This document shows positions 1 through 8,940 of a DNA stretch of 64,000 bases, piece after piece; positions within the stretch are counted from its first letter, which is position 1; each line of letters begins with the position of its first letter. Under the pieces are notes generated by a model. The model saw only the letters and a list, made by a program, of their open reading frames with translations. It was not told the DNA's origin and did no database searches. Position numbers and translations under genes: made by a program. The stretch lies in NCBI RefSeq assembly GCF_006715975.1, contig NZ_VFOF01000001.1:1374001-1438000 (forward strand). Direction: 5' to 3'. This stretch comes from Zymomonas mobilis (lineage in GTDB: Bacteria > Pseudomonadota > Alphaproteobacteria > Sphingomonadales > Sphingomonadaceae).

Positions 1-326
1 GTGGGTTTATAGCTGACCCAATCACCATAGCGATCGATAAACCAACGGCGGACTTGTTCGGGTGACCAGCCTTTTTCGATGTCATGGCGAACGATTGCCC
101 GCATATCGGCCGCCATAGCCGCGTTGGAATCGGCAATCGATTGGCCTTGGCAAACAAGGCAACGCAGCGTGTGCATTAAATCCTGTGCCTGATTTTCCTG
201 TGCTGGGTTTTTGAGCGGTTGTTCCGCATAGGGGTCATAGGGCTGCTCGGCGACACCATAGGAAATCAGCTGAAAAGAAAAGACGGCAAAGGCCAGCAAG
301 GCCAAGCCTGTTTTGAGCCATGTCAT
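1..326 (-). CDS. ccmH: cytochrome c maturation protein CcmH (CycL), C-terminus cut by window edge
   Basis: The minus-strand reading frame opens with ATG at 326 and runs off the left edge. The first ~20 residues form a hydrophobic signal or anchor, followed by RCLVCQGQS, the CxxC signature with which CcmH reduces or binds the apocytochrome CXXCH cysteines in the periplasm. The start overlaps the ccmG stop codon (ATGA), so it is translationally coupled as the visible last member of the operon. The part seen (about 108 residues) matches the short alphaproteobacterial CycL type; a separate CcmI/CycH would be expected further left, outside the window. Confidence 0.93.
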   Translation of the reverse strand, partial: MTWLKTGLALLAFAVFSFQLISYGVAEQPYDPYAEQPLKNPAQENQAQDLMHTLRCLVCQGQSIADSNAAMAADMRAIVRHDIEKGWSPEQVRRWFIDRYGDWVSYKP

Positions 327-853
327 GCCGTTATTTGCCTCCAGATAGTCATCAACTGTGGCAGGTCGCTTTCAGTAACCGCGCCGATATGTTGGTAGCG
401 AATGACCCCCTGCCCGTCGATCAGGAAGCTTTCTGGCACGCCAGAGGAACCGATCGCGAGTTGCACCTGACTGCCTTGATCGACGCCGATCGCCTGATAA
501 GGATTGCCATAGCGGTTTAGAAAACGGGTGATATCCGCAGGTTTATCACGGATCGCAATCGCCATAATCGGAATACCGGCATCATGCATAGCCATTAAAG
601 CCCCGCTTTCCTGTGCGCAGGGCACGCACCAACTGGCAAAGATATTAAGGAAATGAGGCTTGCCGTCTTTCATCTGGCGCGTTTCAACGCCTGCCATATC
701 AGGCAAGGCCGCAGGAAGATGAAATTCGGGTAGCGGTTTACCTATCTGTTTTGAAGGCACGACCGGATTTTCAGGATGCGACAGCGCCAAGCGAAAGAGC
801 ACAAAGCATAGTGCAAAGGCGACCAAAGGCAGCCATTTTAGCCATGGTTTCAT
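323..853 (-). CDS. ccmG: periplasmic thioredoxin-like protein CcmG/DsbE
   Basis: A 176-residue thiol:disulfide oxidoreductase that keeps the heme-binding cysteines of apocytochrome c reduced for heme ligation. One N-terminal membrane segment (about residues 7-25) anchors a periplasmic thioredoxin fold with the active site WCVPC (cysteines 76 and 79) and the later cis-proline region SSGVPESF. Its ATG overlaps the ccmF TGA, and its own TGA overlaps the ccmH ATG. Length is typical of DsbE. Neighbouring ccm genes separate it from general thioredoxins. Confidence 0.95.
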   Translation of the reverse strand: MKPWLKWLPLVAFALCFVLFRLALSHPENPVVPSKQIGKPLPEFHLPAALPDMAGVETRQMKDGKPHFLNIFASWCVPCAQESGALMAMHDAGIPIMAIAIRDKPADITRFLNRYGNPYQAIGVDQGSQVQLAIGSSGVPESFLIDGQGVIRYQHIGAVTESDLPQLMTIWRQITA

Positions 854-2808
854 AAGAACAGCCTCTGTCTTTCATCGGGGCGGCTTTTGCGGCGGCGTTT
901 TTGGAGATGTTCCCATAATCGGTCGAGCAAGATCAGAATGCCACCGAATGCCGTCAGGAAGCCACCACCCCAGATGAAGGTAACCAAAGGTTTCCACCAA
1001 CCGCGAATTTGCCAGCGCCCATCATCGGCCTGTTGTCCCAAGACCAGATAGAGTTGCCCCGCTTCTGTTGTTTTGAGTGCCGTTTCGCTGGTATCCGTTA
1101 CAGGATTAGTGAAATGGCGAAGAGCTGGATGCAATGTGAAGGAATGTCCCCATCTTTCGACGCGGATATCGGAGACAATCGCTGTCCAATCAGAACCCAT
1201 ATCAGGCATCACCCTGTCAAAATGCACACGCCAAGACCCCATATTGGCCTGTTGCCCCGGTTTAAGTGCGGTGAGCAGCTCTTTTGAGAAAAGTTCAGTC
1301 GAGGCAATGCCGCATAAGGTCACCGCAATTCCGAGATGTGCCAAGACCATACCCCAGACATTCAGCCGGATACGCCACAATTTCTTCTTCTGTAGAAAAA
1401 GCGGCCAGATACAAAGGACAGCGACCGCAACGGCTACCCCGAAGGCAAGGGAAGCCATCGGTGCGGTTGCCCATTTTCCTTTAAGATAGAGAGCATATTC
1501 TATGATGATGAAGAAATAAGCGCTTATCTGAATTGGCCATTTGAGGGTCATCCAATTATCTTGTTTCCAGCGGAGTAATGCCCCCAAAGGCATCAGCACG
1601 CAGAGCAACAAGGCCAAAGGCGTGATAATCAGATTAAAATAAGGTGCGCCTACCGATAATTTTTCACCACTGATGAGTTCGGCCAACAAAGGATAAAGCG
1701 TACCGATCAAGACAATCGCCAAGATAACGCCAAGGAAAAGATTATTGAGCACCAATCCGGCTTCACGGCTGGGAAGAACGAAGTGATTACCTTGGTGAAT
1801 TTTGCCAATTTTGAGGGCGAAAAGAGCCAGAGCTCCGCCGATATAGAGACCAAGCAAGCCTAGAATGAAGCTGCCCCGCCAAGGATCAACCGCAAAAGCA
1901 TGAACGCTGACTAAGATACCGGAACGCACCAGAAATGTGCCGATCATGCTCATTGAAAAGGCGGTAACCGCCAAGACCAGCGTCCAAACGCGAAGCGCAT
2001 CCCTTTTGGCGAGCACCGATACGGAATGAAAAAGTGCGGTTGCAGCCAGCCAAGGCATTAAAGCGGCATTTTCGACGGGGTCCCAGAACCAAAACCCGCC
2101 CCAGCCGAGTTCATAATATGCCCAATAGCTGCCCGCGGTGATGCCGATTGTCAAGAAAACCCACGCCCCCAGCACCCAGACCCGCATGGATTTGGCAAAA
2201 TCGCGATCTGCTTTGCCTGTCAGCAGAGCTGCCACCGCGAAGGAAAAGGCCACCGATAACCCGACATATCCGAGATAAAGCGTTGGTGGATGGAAGGCCA
2301 AACCCGGGTCTTGTAATAAGGGATTAAGGCCAAGACCTTCGGAAGCCGGTGGATTTAAGCGGGTAAAAGGATTGGATACAAAAAGCAAAAAGGCGAAGAA
2401 GCCCAAAGCCAGAAAGGCTTGAGAACCCAAGGCCAACGACAATAACTTTTGGTCTGATTTACCGCTAAAAAGCGCGAGCAAGGCACCGCAGAAGCTGAGA
2501 ATAGTGACCCAGAGCAGCATCGAGCCTTCGTGATTACCCCAGCTCGCTGCCAAGCGGTAAAGCATCGGTTTTGCCCAATGGTCATTTTCAGCGACCAGCA
2601 TGACCGATAAATCGACCCGCATAAACAGCCATAGCAACATGGCGAAAGCCGCCAAGGCCAAGGCCGCCTGTATGATGGCAGTGATTTTGACAGCCCCTGA
2701 AAAGAGATTTTCAAGGCGGTTATTTAAAACCGATATGCCAAAAAGGCTTTGCAACAAGGCCATCATAGCGGCCAGCCACAAGAAGATAAGACCGGATTCG
2801 GCAATCAC
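850..2808 (-). CDS. ccmF: heme lyase component CcmF
   Basis: A 652-residue polytopic inner-membrane protein that, with CcmH/I, transfers heme from holo-CcmE to apocytochrome c. About 14-15 hydrophobic helices are visible, with the tryptophan-rich WWD heme-handling motif (GWGGFWFWDPVEN, about residues 234-246) and the earlier conserved WGNHEGSMLLW (about 90-100). The start is GTG at 2808, one base after the ccmE TAA; the ATG at 2810 is immediately followed by TGA and cannot be used. The C-terminus is basic and cytoplasmic. Length is normal for the family. Confidence 0.96.
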   Translation of the reverse strand: MIAESGLIFLWLAAMMALLQSLFGISVLNNRLENLFSGAVKITAIIQAALALAAFAMLLWLFMRVDLSVMLVAENDHWAKPMLYRLAASWGNHEGSMLLWVTILSFCGALLALFSGKSDQKLLSLALGSQAFLALGFFAFLLFVSNPFTRLNPPASEGLGLNPLLQDPGLAFHPPTLYLGYVGLSVAFSFAVAALLTGKADRDFAKSMRVWVLGAWVFLTIGITAGSYWAYYELGWGGFWFWDPVENAALMPWLAATALFHSVSVLAKRDALRVWTLVLAVTAFSMSMIGTFLVRSGILVSVHAFAVDPWRGSFILGLLGLYIGGALALFALKIGKIHQGNHFVLPSREAGLVLNNLFLGVILAIVLIGTLYPLLAELISGEKLSVGAPYFNLIITPLALLLCVLMPLGALLRWKQDNWMTLKWPIQISAYFFIIIEYALYLKGKWATAPMASLAFGVAVAVAVLCIWPLFLQKKKLWRIRLNVWGMVLAHLGIAVTLCGIASTELFSKELLTALKPGQQANMGSWRVHFDRVMPDMGSDWTAIVSDIRVERWGHSFTLHPALRHFTNPVTDTSETALKTTEAGQLYLVLGQQADDGRWQIRGWWKPLVTFIWGGGFLTAFGGILILLDRLWEHLQKRRRKSRPDERQRLFL

Positions 2809-2809
2809 A

Positions 2810-3250
2810 TTATTTTTCCTGTAATGTCGTCTGGGTAGCTGCGGCCTGTTGTTGTGTCATGGGCGGCATATAGCGTTCGTCATGTTTGGCGAGAATGGTT
2901 TCAGCCATGAACGAACCGGAGGGTTCAAAATGGCCATCGGCAACCACGCCAGAGCCTTCCCGAAAAAGGTCTGGCACAATACCGCGATAGGCAACCGGAA
3001 TTTTTTGATAATTATCGGTTACCAAAAAATGGATGGTCACCCCGTCTTTTTCACGGGTTAAGGAGCCGCGTTCAACCATGCCGCCTAAACGGATATTCCG
3101 GTTTAAAGGCAGATGGGCTTTAACCGCGTCTGTTGGGGTATAGAAATAGGCGGCCTGCTTTTTGAAGGCGATAAGTGCCAAAAAACCGGCGGCGATCACC
3201 GCGACAAGGGCAATAATCCCCAGAATAAGCCGTTGATGTTTGGCTTGCAA
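2810..3250 (-). CDS. ccmE: heme chaperone CcmE (TTG start)
   Basis: Periplasmic heme chaperone that binds heme covalently and hands it to CcmF. A single N-terminal membrane helix precedes a beta-barrel domain ending in LAKHDERYMPP, whose histidine (residue 123 from this start) is the covalent heme ligand and whose tyrosine (127) is the usual axial ligand. The frame is open to a TTG at 3265, but a GGAG lies six bases before a second TTG at 3250. Starting there gives MQAKHQRL, like sphingomonad CcmE N-termini as I recall them, so 3250 is preferred. No ATG is available at this end. Confidence 0.9.
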   Translation of the reverse strand: MQAKHQRLILGIIALVAVIAAGFLALIAFKKQAAYFYTPTDAVKAHLPLNRNIRLGGMVERGSLTREKDGVTIHFLVTDNYQKIPVAYRGIVPDLFREGSGVVADGHFEPSGSFMAETILAKHDERYMPPMTQQQAAATQTTLQEK

Positions 3251-3276
3251 TTTTTTCTCCGTCAATCCGGTTCGGG

Positions 3277-3441
3277 TTAGGAAATACGGGGTGAATCTTT
3301 TTTTGTCCGGCTGAGCTTATTCAGGCGTTTTTCTGCCCGCCGCATTTGATACCAACTGCCCAGCAAGGCGATGATGGTCGCTGTGATAACGATGCTGTAG
3401 GCGGCAATAACAAAAGGCCATTGATGGGAAGCATTGCTCAT
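3277..3441 (-). CDS. ccmD: heme exporter protein CcmD
   Basis: A 54-residue protein that stabilises the CcmABC-CcmE complex. It starts MSNASHQWPF, has one membrane helix (about residues 10-30) and then a basic tail rich in R and K (MRRAEKRLNKLSRTKK), the standard CcmD topology. The ATG at 3441 overlaps the ccmC TGA (ATGA), and the TAA lies 26 bases before the preferred ccmE start. It is small and easily missed by automatic annotation. Identity rests on size, topology and its exact place between ccmC and ccmE. Confidence 0.9.
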   Translation of the reverse strand: MSNASHQWPFVIAAYSIVITATIIALLGSWYQMRRAEKRLNKLSRTKKDSPRIS

Positions 3442-4154
3442 AAGGCAGCCATCCGCCGGAGACGCGCTTCATATTGGGCATGGGCAAGCAAATAACGCAT
3501 CCTGAAAAGAGTAATGACTGCGAAGAGACAGGAAAAGCCGATCAAAGTCAAAGGCAGCGGCCATAAAAGTGACGGATCAATCGAGGAATGGGTCAGATTT
3601 ATGCTTTGGCCTTGGTGAAGGGTGCGCCACCATAAGACCGAATAATGAATGATCGGCAGATTGATCGCACCGAGCAAGGCATAAAGAGCGGGTAAACGGG
3701 AGGTCGTGCTGTAATTGCTGACGGATCGAGAGAGCGCAATATAACCGAGATATAGGAAGAAAAGCACGAGCACCGAAGTTAACCGCCCGTCCCATTCCCA
3801 CCATGTACCCCAAGTCGGTCTGCCCCAGATCGAACCTGTCAGAAGACACAATCCGGTGAATAGAGCCCCCGGTAAAGCCATGGCTTTGGCAGCGATACCC
3901 GCCAAGGGATGCCGCCAGATAAATTGAACCAAGGAAGCCAAGGCAATACTGCTCCACCCGCCCATAGCCAGCCAAGCGGTCGGCACATGGATATAAAGGA
4001 TGCGCACGGTTTCGCCTTGGAGGTAATCAGGGGGTGTCAGAAATAAACCGCCCAAAATGCCGGAAAGGCTGAAAAGGATACCGGCTATCGCAAGCCATGG
4101 TGTCAATTTTCGGCTTAGAGATAGAAAATAATGGGGATTGGCAAGTCTTATCAT
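3438..4154 (-). CDS. ccmC: heme ABC transporter permease CcmC
   Basis: A 238-residue membrane protein with six hydrophobic helices that loads heme onto CcmE. It carries the tryptophan-rich motif WGTWWEWDGRLTS (about residues 114-126) typical of CcmC, with conserved histidines in flanking loops (LYIHVPTAW; IHYSVLWWRTLHQG). It is the first gene of the minus-strand ccm operon here and overlaps ccmD by four bases. ccmA and ccmB, often directly upstream, are absent, so they must be encoded elsewhere in the genome. The basic C-terminus is cytoplasmic. Confidence 0.95.
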   Translation of the reverse strand: MIRLANPHYFLSLSRKLTPWLAIAGILFSLSGILGGLFLTPPDYLQGETVRILYIHVPTAWLAMGGWSSIALASLVQFIWRHPLAGIAAKAMALPGALFTGLCLLTGSIWGRPTWGTWWEWDGRLTSVLVLFFLYLGYIALSRSVSNYSTTSRLPALYALLGAINLPIIHYSVLWWRTLHQGQSINLTHSSIDPSLLWPLPLTLIGFSCLFAVITLFRMRYLLAHAQYEARLRRMAAL

Positions 4155-4620
4155 GCTATTACCCGTATCAAGATCATTGCCTTTTAAAAAGAATAGAAGT
4201 GATATCTTTGGACGCTATTCCGATTTTTGCTGGATTTCTGTCCAGATAAAGATTTTAGAGATAAAAAGGCCGTTTATCCGGTCAATATTGCTTTCTTTAT
4301 TGAATAGCCGCCCGAATAGATGCCTTTGCACCTCTAGAAAATACCGATTTTGGATAAAAAAGCCCCTCGTTCGTTTTTCTTCATAGGGGAAAGGCGACAA
4401 GAAAGCCCATCTTTGTTTTTTATCTGTGTTATCAAGAAAACCGCTTTTGATGCTTTGGCTTCTATGATCTTGCGGGAAGTGGCAGGATCGTTAAAAAACT
4501 ACAAAAGAAGTTTAAAATTTTAATACGCCGTCAAAAAAATGCCTTTGAATATGGCTTGTAGGTGGTCTTCTGAAAAGAAGCATCTGGACAGGACGCCTTC
4601 CCCCCCTTATCGAAAGCGCT
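4155..4620. other. divergent intergenic region between ccmC and guaA
   Basis: 466 bases, AT-rich, between two divergent genes, so promoters for the ccm operon (leftward) and guaA (rightward) should lie here. Small frames on both strands around 4138-4400 lack ribosome-binding sites and family features. I see no clear hairpin, riboswitch or RNA gene. A run of C (4601-4609) lies just before guaA. Confidence 0.5.
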
Positions 4621-6201
4621 ATGTCCGTTTCTTCGATCGCCGATAAAATTGTTTCTGAATCGATTCTCATTGTCGATTTTGGAAGCCAAGTAACGCAGCT
4701 TATCGCTCGCCGTGTCCGTGAAGCCGGTGTCTATAGCGAAATCGTCCCCTTTAACCGTGCTGAAGAAGCCTTTAAGCGGTTGCAGCCGAAAGGTATTATC
4801 CTTTCGGGCAGTCCGGCTTCGGTCGTAGCAGAAGGTAGCCCGAGAGCGCCGGAATCCTTTTTTAAGGCTGGCATCCCGATTTTCGGCATCTGCTATGGTC
4901 AACAGGTCATGTGTCAGCAGCTGGGCGGGAAAGTTACCGCCAATGATGTTGATGGAGAATTTGGCCGTGCCTTTATTGATGTGATAGCGCCCTCGCCCCT
5001 GTTTGAAAATTTGTGGCAGGTGGGTGAAAAGCATCAAGTCTGGATGAGCCATGCCGATCGGGTTGAGGCTTTGCCAGAAGGATTTAAGCCGATTGCGGTT
5101 TCCGATGGTGCGCCTTTTGCTTTGATTGCTGATGAAAAGCGCCATTTCTATGGAATGCAGTTTCATCCTGAAGTGGTGCATACGCCGGATGGTGGCAAGC
5201 TGATCGCGCATTTTGTTCATGAAATCTGCGGCTTGGCCGGTGATTGGACGATGGCGGAATTCCGTCAGACCAAAATTGCTGAAATCAGAAAGCAAGTTGG
5301 CAAAGGCCGCGTCATTTGCGGTTTATCCGGTGGTGTTGATTCTTCTGTGACGGCTGTTTTGGTGCATGAAGCCATTGGCGACCAGTTAACCTGTGTCTTC
5401 GTCGATCATGGTTTGATGCGTCAGGGTGAGGCCGAACAGGTTGTTTCTCTGTTCCGTGAACATTACGGCATCAAGCTGGTTCATGTGAATGCCGAAGACC
5501 GTTTCTTGGCTGGGTTAAAAGGGGTAACCGACCCTGAAACCAAGCGGAAATTTATCGGTAAAGCTTTCATCGAAATCTTTGAAGAAGAAGCCAACAAAAT
5601 CGGTGGAGCTGATTTCCTTGCTCAAGGCACGCTTTACCCCGATGTGATTGAAAGCGTCAGTTTTCTGGGCGGCCCTTCTGTAACGATCAAAAGCCATCAC
5701 AATGTCGGTGGTTTGCCAGAACGCATGAATATGCAGCTGGTCGAGCCGCTTCGTGAGTTGTTCAAGGATGAAGTCCGCGATCTGGGTCGTGAATTGGGTA
5801 TGCCGGATGTCTTCGTTGATCGGCATCCTTTCCCAGGCCCTGGCCTCGCCATCCGTATTCCGGGTGAAGTGACCAAGGAACGCTGCGATATCTTGCGTAA
5901 GGCGGATGCGGTTTATCTTGAAGAAATCCGTAATGCCGGTTTGTATAATGCGATTTGGCAGGCTTTTGCGGTGTTGTTGCCGGTCAGAACCGTTGGTGTG
6001 ATGGGTGACGGCAGAACGTACGATTCTGTTTGTGCCTTGCGGGCGGTGACTTCGACCGATGGGATGACCGCTGAAATTTATCCTTTCCAGCCGGAATTTC
6101 TAGCCAATGTCGCAACCCGTATTGTGAATGAGGTCAGAGGTATTAACCGTGTGACCTATGATTTCACCTCTAAACCACCTGGAACGATTGAATGGGAATG
6201 A
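4621..6201 (+). CDS. guaA: GMP synthase (glutamine-hydrolysing)
   Basis: Converts XMP to GMP with ATP and glutamine, the last step of guanine nucleotide synthesis. The 526 residues hold a class I glutamine amidotransferase domain (nucleophile Cys91 in FGICYGQQ, His/Glu in MQFHPEVVH), an ATP pyrophosphatase domain (P-loop [11 protein letters not shown] near residue 237) and the C-terminal dimerisation domain ending in [11 protein letters not shown], the conserved end of GuaA. No strong ribosome-binding site precedes the ATG, but the N-terminal VDFGSQ region is placed normally. A stand-alone gene followed by its own terminator; its pathway partner guaB lies at 56705-58162. Confidence 0.98.
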   Translation: MSVSSIADKIVSESILIVDFGSQVTQLIARRVREAGVYSEIVPFNRAEEAFKRLQPKGIILSGSPASVVAEGSPRAPESFFKAGIPIFGICYGQQVMCQQLGGKVTANDVDGEFGRAFIDVIAPSPLFENLWQVGEKHQVWMSHADRVEALPEGFKPIAVSDGAPFALIADEKRHFYGMQFHPEVVHTPDGGKLIAHFVHEICGLAGDWTMAEFRQTKIAEIRKQVGKGRVICGLSGGVDSSVTAVLVHEAIGDQLTCVFVDHGLMRQGEAEQVVSLFREHYGIKLVHVNAEDRFLAGLKGVTDPETKRKFIGKAFIEIFEEEANKIGGADFLAQGTLYPDVIESVSFLGGPSVTIKSHHNVGGLPERMNMQLVEPLRELFKDEVRDLGRELGMPDVFVDRHPFPGPGLAIRIPGEVTKERCDILRKADAVYLEEIRNAGLYNAIWQAFAVLLPVRTVGVMGDGRTYDSVCALRAVTSTDGMTAEIYPFQPEFLANVATRIVNEVRGINRVTYDFTSKPPGTIEWE

Positions 6202-6246
6202 TCCTGTGTTTGGCATAGGGTGACAGTACCCAGTGTAAAAATGCAT

Positions 6247-6276
6247 AAAAGCCCGCAGGAATGCGGGCTTTTTTTT
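6247..6276 (+). terminator. guaA terminator
   Basis: Seven-base-pair GC-rich stem (GCCCGCA at 6251-6257, TGCGGGC at 6262-6268) with a four-base loop, preceded by A4 and followed by T8. It sits 45 bases after the guaA stop, a textbook intrinsic terminator. Confidence 0.95.
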
Positions 6277-6741
6277 AGTCCAGCATTGGTCTGGCCACAA
6301 ACGGGATTACTTCTTGCCTCATATCATAATCACCGGCACGATCTGAATTGATGCCAATGCTGTTATTCTCTTTTATCCTTAAGATGTTCGTTGAATCGGC
6401 TTTAAGGATTTTCATCACCGACTGATATTATCCATGAGATAGGTCGAGATAACCAGTAAGGATAACAGGGGGCCTTCGCGAGCGAAGCTTTCGCGCCTTA
6501 TCCCCTCCCTATCGTCACAAAATCATTTTTTCAGAATATGCCGGAATGATATTCCTATCGAGCCGATGCCTATACCGCCCAGCAGGGAAAACTCGCTATT
6601 GCCTTCGGCTTTGTCCTAATCCCATCTTTCGGCGTTACCCCCACCTGAACAGGCTGTAATCTATTGAGCAAGTTAAAAAGGATCCCAGTTTGCTGCATCC
6701 ATTTCGAACCTGACATCATGCTGCGCATGAAGGATAAGGCG
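6277..6741. other. gene-poor region with imperfect inverted repeat
   Basis: No convincing gene. A minus frame at 6570-6773 has no recognisable domain and no good start. Between about 6438 and 6513 there is a nested symmetric structure: a core CTTCGCGAGCGAAG (6474-6487), enclosed by imperfect arms containing GATAGG and CCTATC at the outside. Its function is unknown. Confidence 0.5.
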
Positions 6742-7050
6742 TTAGAGATAATAACTGTAAATAATAAGGGCAATTCCGCCGATGACTGCCATGACAGACC
6801 ATCCCGTCATCCCAACCCCTAGAAAGCTATGTTCTGTTTTAGACCAAATTTTTTTAAAGAGTCTTGCCATAAACAGATTTAAAACCGCACCGAATAGTAG
6901 CCCTATACCGTCGGCCATATAAGCGGCCTGATGCAAGGTCATGCTCTGCAAAAAAATCGGCCGAAGAAGAAATGTTGCACCCAGCATAGCAGCGATCAAT
7001 AGGAAGGCAGAAACCATACCGAACCCTGACCAACGGACAATCATAAACAT
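6742..7050 (-). CDS. small membrane protein of unknown function
   Basis: A 102-residue protein with three hydrophobic helices (about residues 10-28, 42-62 and 80-101) separated by short basic loops (FKKIWSK). The frame could extend to 7119, but an AAGGAAC about seven bases before the ATG at 7050 (MFMIVRWSG) makes that the likelier start; the ATG at 7044 is a near alternative. I do not recognise the family. It stands alone on the minus strand, and no neighbour suggests a role. A real gene is supported by the consistent membrane pattern and ribosome-binding site rather than by homology. Confidence 0.6.
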   Translation of the reverse strand: MFMIVRWSGFGMVSAFLLIAAMLGATFLLRPIFLQSMTLHQAAYMADGIGLLFGAVLNLFMARLFKKIWSKTEHSFLGVGMTGWSVMAVIGGIALIIYSYYL

Positions 7051-7568
7051 TTTAAAGTTCCTTACGAATTTAGCTGTAATAAGAGCGCGCATAGTCGCGT
7101 AAAATCTTTTTTCTTGCAAATATGCATCGAGTAATTTTTTGAAAGAAGAATCGTTTTTTTGGGTGGCTTCTCGATGGACTTTTTACTGAAGAGAGGATGT
7201 CTTCTGCCAAAAACAAGGAAAGCAAAGCGATTAAATTCTATGGCGGACTTCATATGAGTGTAGGCAGTCTTGGAGAGAAGAGAATTACCGCCTCGAATAG
7301 GATTGCAACAAGCGTCTATTGTGCCTGAGGTATCTCTTCTGACAGAGGCCATCCTTTTTTTAACCACATCGTCTAGTGAATTACTTTTTAAAAAGCATTT
7401 TGTCCTTGTCTAATATTTCTTGAAGGATCGGTGTCAGGCTTATTTTCTATAGAAGGCCTCCTCAATGGCTCATACCAATATCGTCATGGTTCTTGGAATC
7501 TTGGTTGACCATGCTTAATAACAATATTCCTGTCGACGTTTTAAAGTTATGAATGTCTTTATTAAAGC
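7051..7568. other. intergenic region without a convincing gene
   Basis: About 520 bases. A 101-codon minus frame at 7062-7367 is open, but its product is basic with scattered cysteines, has no recognisable fold and no ribosome-binding site, so it is not called. I see no RNA gene or repeat. Confidence 0.45.
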
Positions 7569-7598
7569 AAAAAGCCCGATCTTAGGATCGGGCTTTTT
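7569..7598 (-). terminator. intrinsic terminator, probably bidirectional
   Basis: Thirteen-base-pair stem with A5GCCCGATC (7569-7581) and GATCGGGCT5 (7586-7598), loop TTAG. It works on paper in both directions. It lies downstream of the minus-strand regulator ending at 7653, which is the only adjacent gene reading into it. Confidence 0.85.
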
Positions 7599-7621
7599 GG
7601 TGTTGTTTAGAATATTAGAGT

Positions 7622-7641
7622 GGCTCTCTATTAAGAGAGCC
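7622..7641 (-). other. hairpin after the winged-helix gene
   Basis: Eight-base-pair perfect stem GGCTCTCT / AGAGAGCC with loop ATTA, between the regulator stop and the stronger terminator at 7569. It has no T tract of its own. It may protect the mRNA 3' end or act as a first pause. Confidence 0.5.
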
Positions 7642-7652
7642 TGTGCTTGCTT

Positions 7653-8672
7653 TTAGAGGGCGCGCATGACGAGGCTGATTGAGGCAGCGAGATAAGGAAT
7701 CATCGCGTCCATGGCCATATCGGAAAGCTGGATAAAAACACGACGGCCATCACGAGGATCAGCAATGCGGACGAAGATTTTTTCTTCGGTGAGCGATTTA
7801 ATCCAGCGCAAGGCGGTAGTCGGTGGCACAGCAGAGGCGATGCACAAGCTGGAAACCGAGACCTGTCGCCCTTCAAGTTTGGCTGCGGTTAAATCGAGCA
7901 ACATATCCCAAGCAGGATCAGCAAAAAGGTCTGCCGAGAAATATTGATCCCGCAGACGGCGTGAACGGATAATCGCCCGAACCACAGCCGCATTGATGCT
8001 GATTTTCTTCTGTTCTGGTTTGGCTTCTGTTGTCGTGATTTCATTCCGGTGCGCTTCACCCGTAAAAGAAGACGGCAGCGCGTAATTCAGCTTGGTGCTT
8101 TCTTCGCTGGACAAAGATTCCAGCATTTTTGCAATGCGGCTGACTTCTTCGCTGATCGTTTTTAGAGGTGGCCGTCTGGTATCGGAGACGACATCATGCA
8201 AAGTCAGAGCGGGCATTTGAACGGCCTTTTCCAAGGCGGGATGCCAGCTTTCTTCGCTGCTATCGACCAACAACTGTACATCGCTTTCGAAAAAGCGGTC
8301 ATAGGCGTTATCGACAAGCGTCAAGGGGATGTTGATAACGACCCCGATGACGTCATAGGACAAACGGGATAAGACCGCATCCATTAAGGCGTCAGCCAGC
8401 TTGTCATCTTTGATCGATGTCATATCCAGCAAAATGGCATCCCCCGCCATGCCATTTCGCAGCATATCCACCGCGTCGCCAATCGGGAACACACGAGGCG
8501 TAAGCCCCATACGAATAACAGAATCCTCCAATTCTTGTTGTCGTGTTGTATCCGATGCGACTACTAAAATCTGAGAGGCCGTTTTATACAGAACGGAACC
8601 TGCACTCTTTTGCAAACTACCAAGATTGTCAAAAGAATGGCCGTTGATTACTGACCTTTCATGTCCCACCAT
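7653..8672 (-). CDS. winged-helix DNA-binding protein with receiver-like N-terminus
   Basis: A putative transcription regulator divergent from the sphingolipid genes. The C-terminal ~100 residues read as a MarR-like winged helix: VSVSSLCIASAVPPTTALRW resembles the recognition helix and IADPRDGRRVFIQLSD the wing. The N-terminal half (ILVVASDTTRQQEL through AILLDMTSI) resembles a receiver or Rossmann fold, but I cannot assign a phospho-acceptor. The frame reaches 8780, but GGGAG nine bases before the ATG at 8672 (MVGHERSV) favours the shorter 339-residue form. Regulation of acp-spt is inferred only from divergent placement. Effector unknown. Confidence 0.8.
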   Translation of the reverse strand: MVGHERSVINGHSFDNLGSLQKSAGSVLYKTASQILVVASDTTRQQELEDSVIRMGLTPRVFPIGDAVDMLRNGMAGDAILLDMTSIKDDKLADALMDAVLSRLSYDVIGVVINIPLTLVDNAYDRFFESDVQLLVDSSEESWHPALEKAVQMPALTLHDVVSDTRRPPLKTISEEVSRIAKMLESLSSEESTKLNYALPSSFTGEAHRNEITTTEAKPEQKKISINAAVVRAIIRSRRLRDQYFSADLFADPAWDMLLDLTAAKLEGRQVSVSSLCIASAVPPTTALRWIKSLTEEKIFVRIADPRDGRRVFIQLSDMAMDAMIPYLAASISLVMRAL

Positions 8673-8940
8673 CGAAATATACTCCCTGTTTAGACATGCT
8701 CTCGCTATTACTCGTGATGTCGATGTCTGTAGGCTATCTTCTCTATCAAAGCGGAGCATTCCTAGGTTAACCACCTCCATAACGGAGACATATTTTTGCC
8801 CATGTTCGCGCCTTATATGTGGAGCATACCCATGGGGGTGCTGTTTTTTTCCGAATAAAGACGGGAAAAAAAAATATTTTCGTTTAATACCTCTTAATTA
8901 CGTAACAAATGCGCTTTTGTTGAATGAAGGGATATCAATT

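Noticed and set aside
4531-5295. 254-codon minus frame over guaA
   Set aside because: Antisense shadow of a well-supported guaA reading frame; the product has no recognisable fold.
6570-6773. Minus-strand frame of 67 codons downstream of guaA
   Set aside because: Overlaps the end of the small membrane-protein gene and has no family features; treated as chance.
7062-7367. Minus-strand open frame of 101 codons
   Set aside because: No ribosome-binding site, no recognisable domain, uneven residue composition, and it overlaps the likely upstream region of the small membrane-protein gene.
8626-8940. Upstream extension of the sphingolipid acyl carrier protein
   Set aside because: It crosses the start of the divergent regulator, is cysteine-rich and unlike any ACP; the ATG at 8941 gives a normal carrier.
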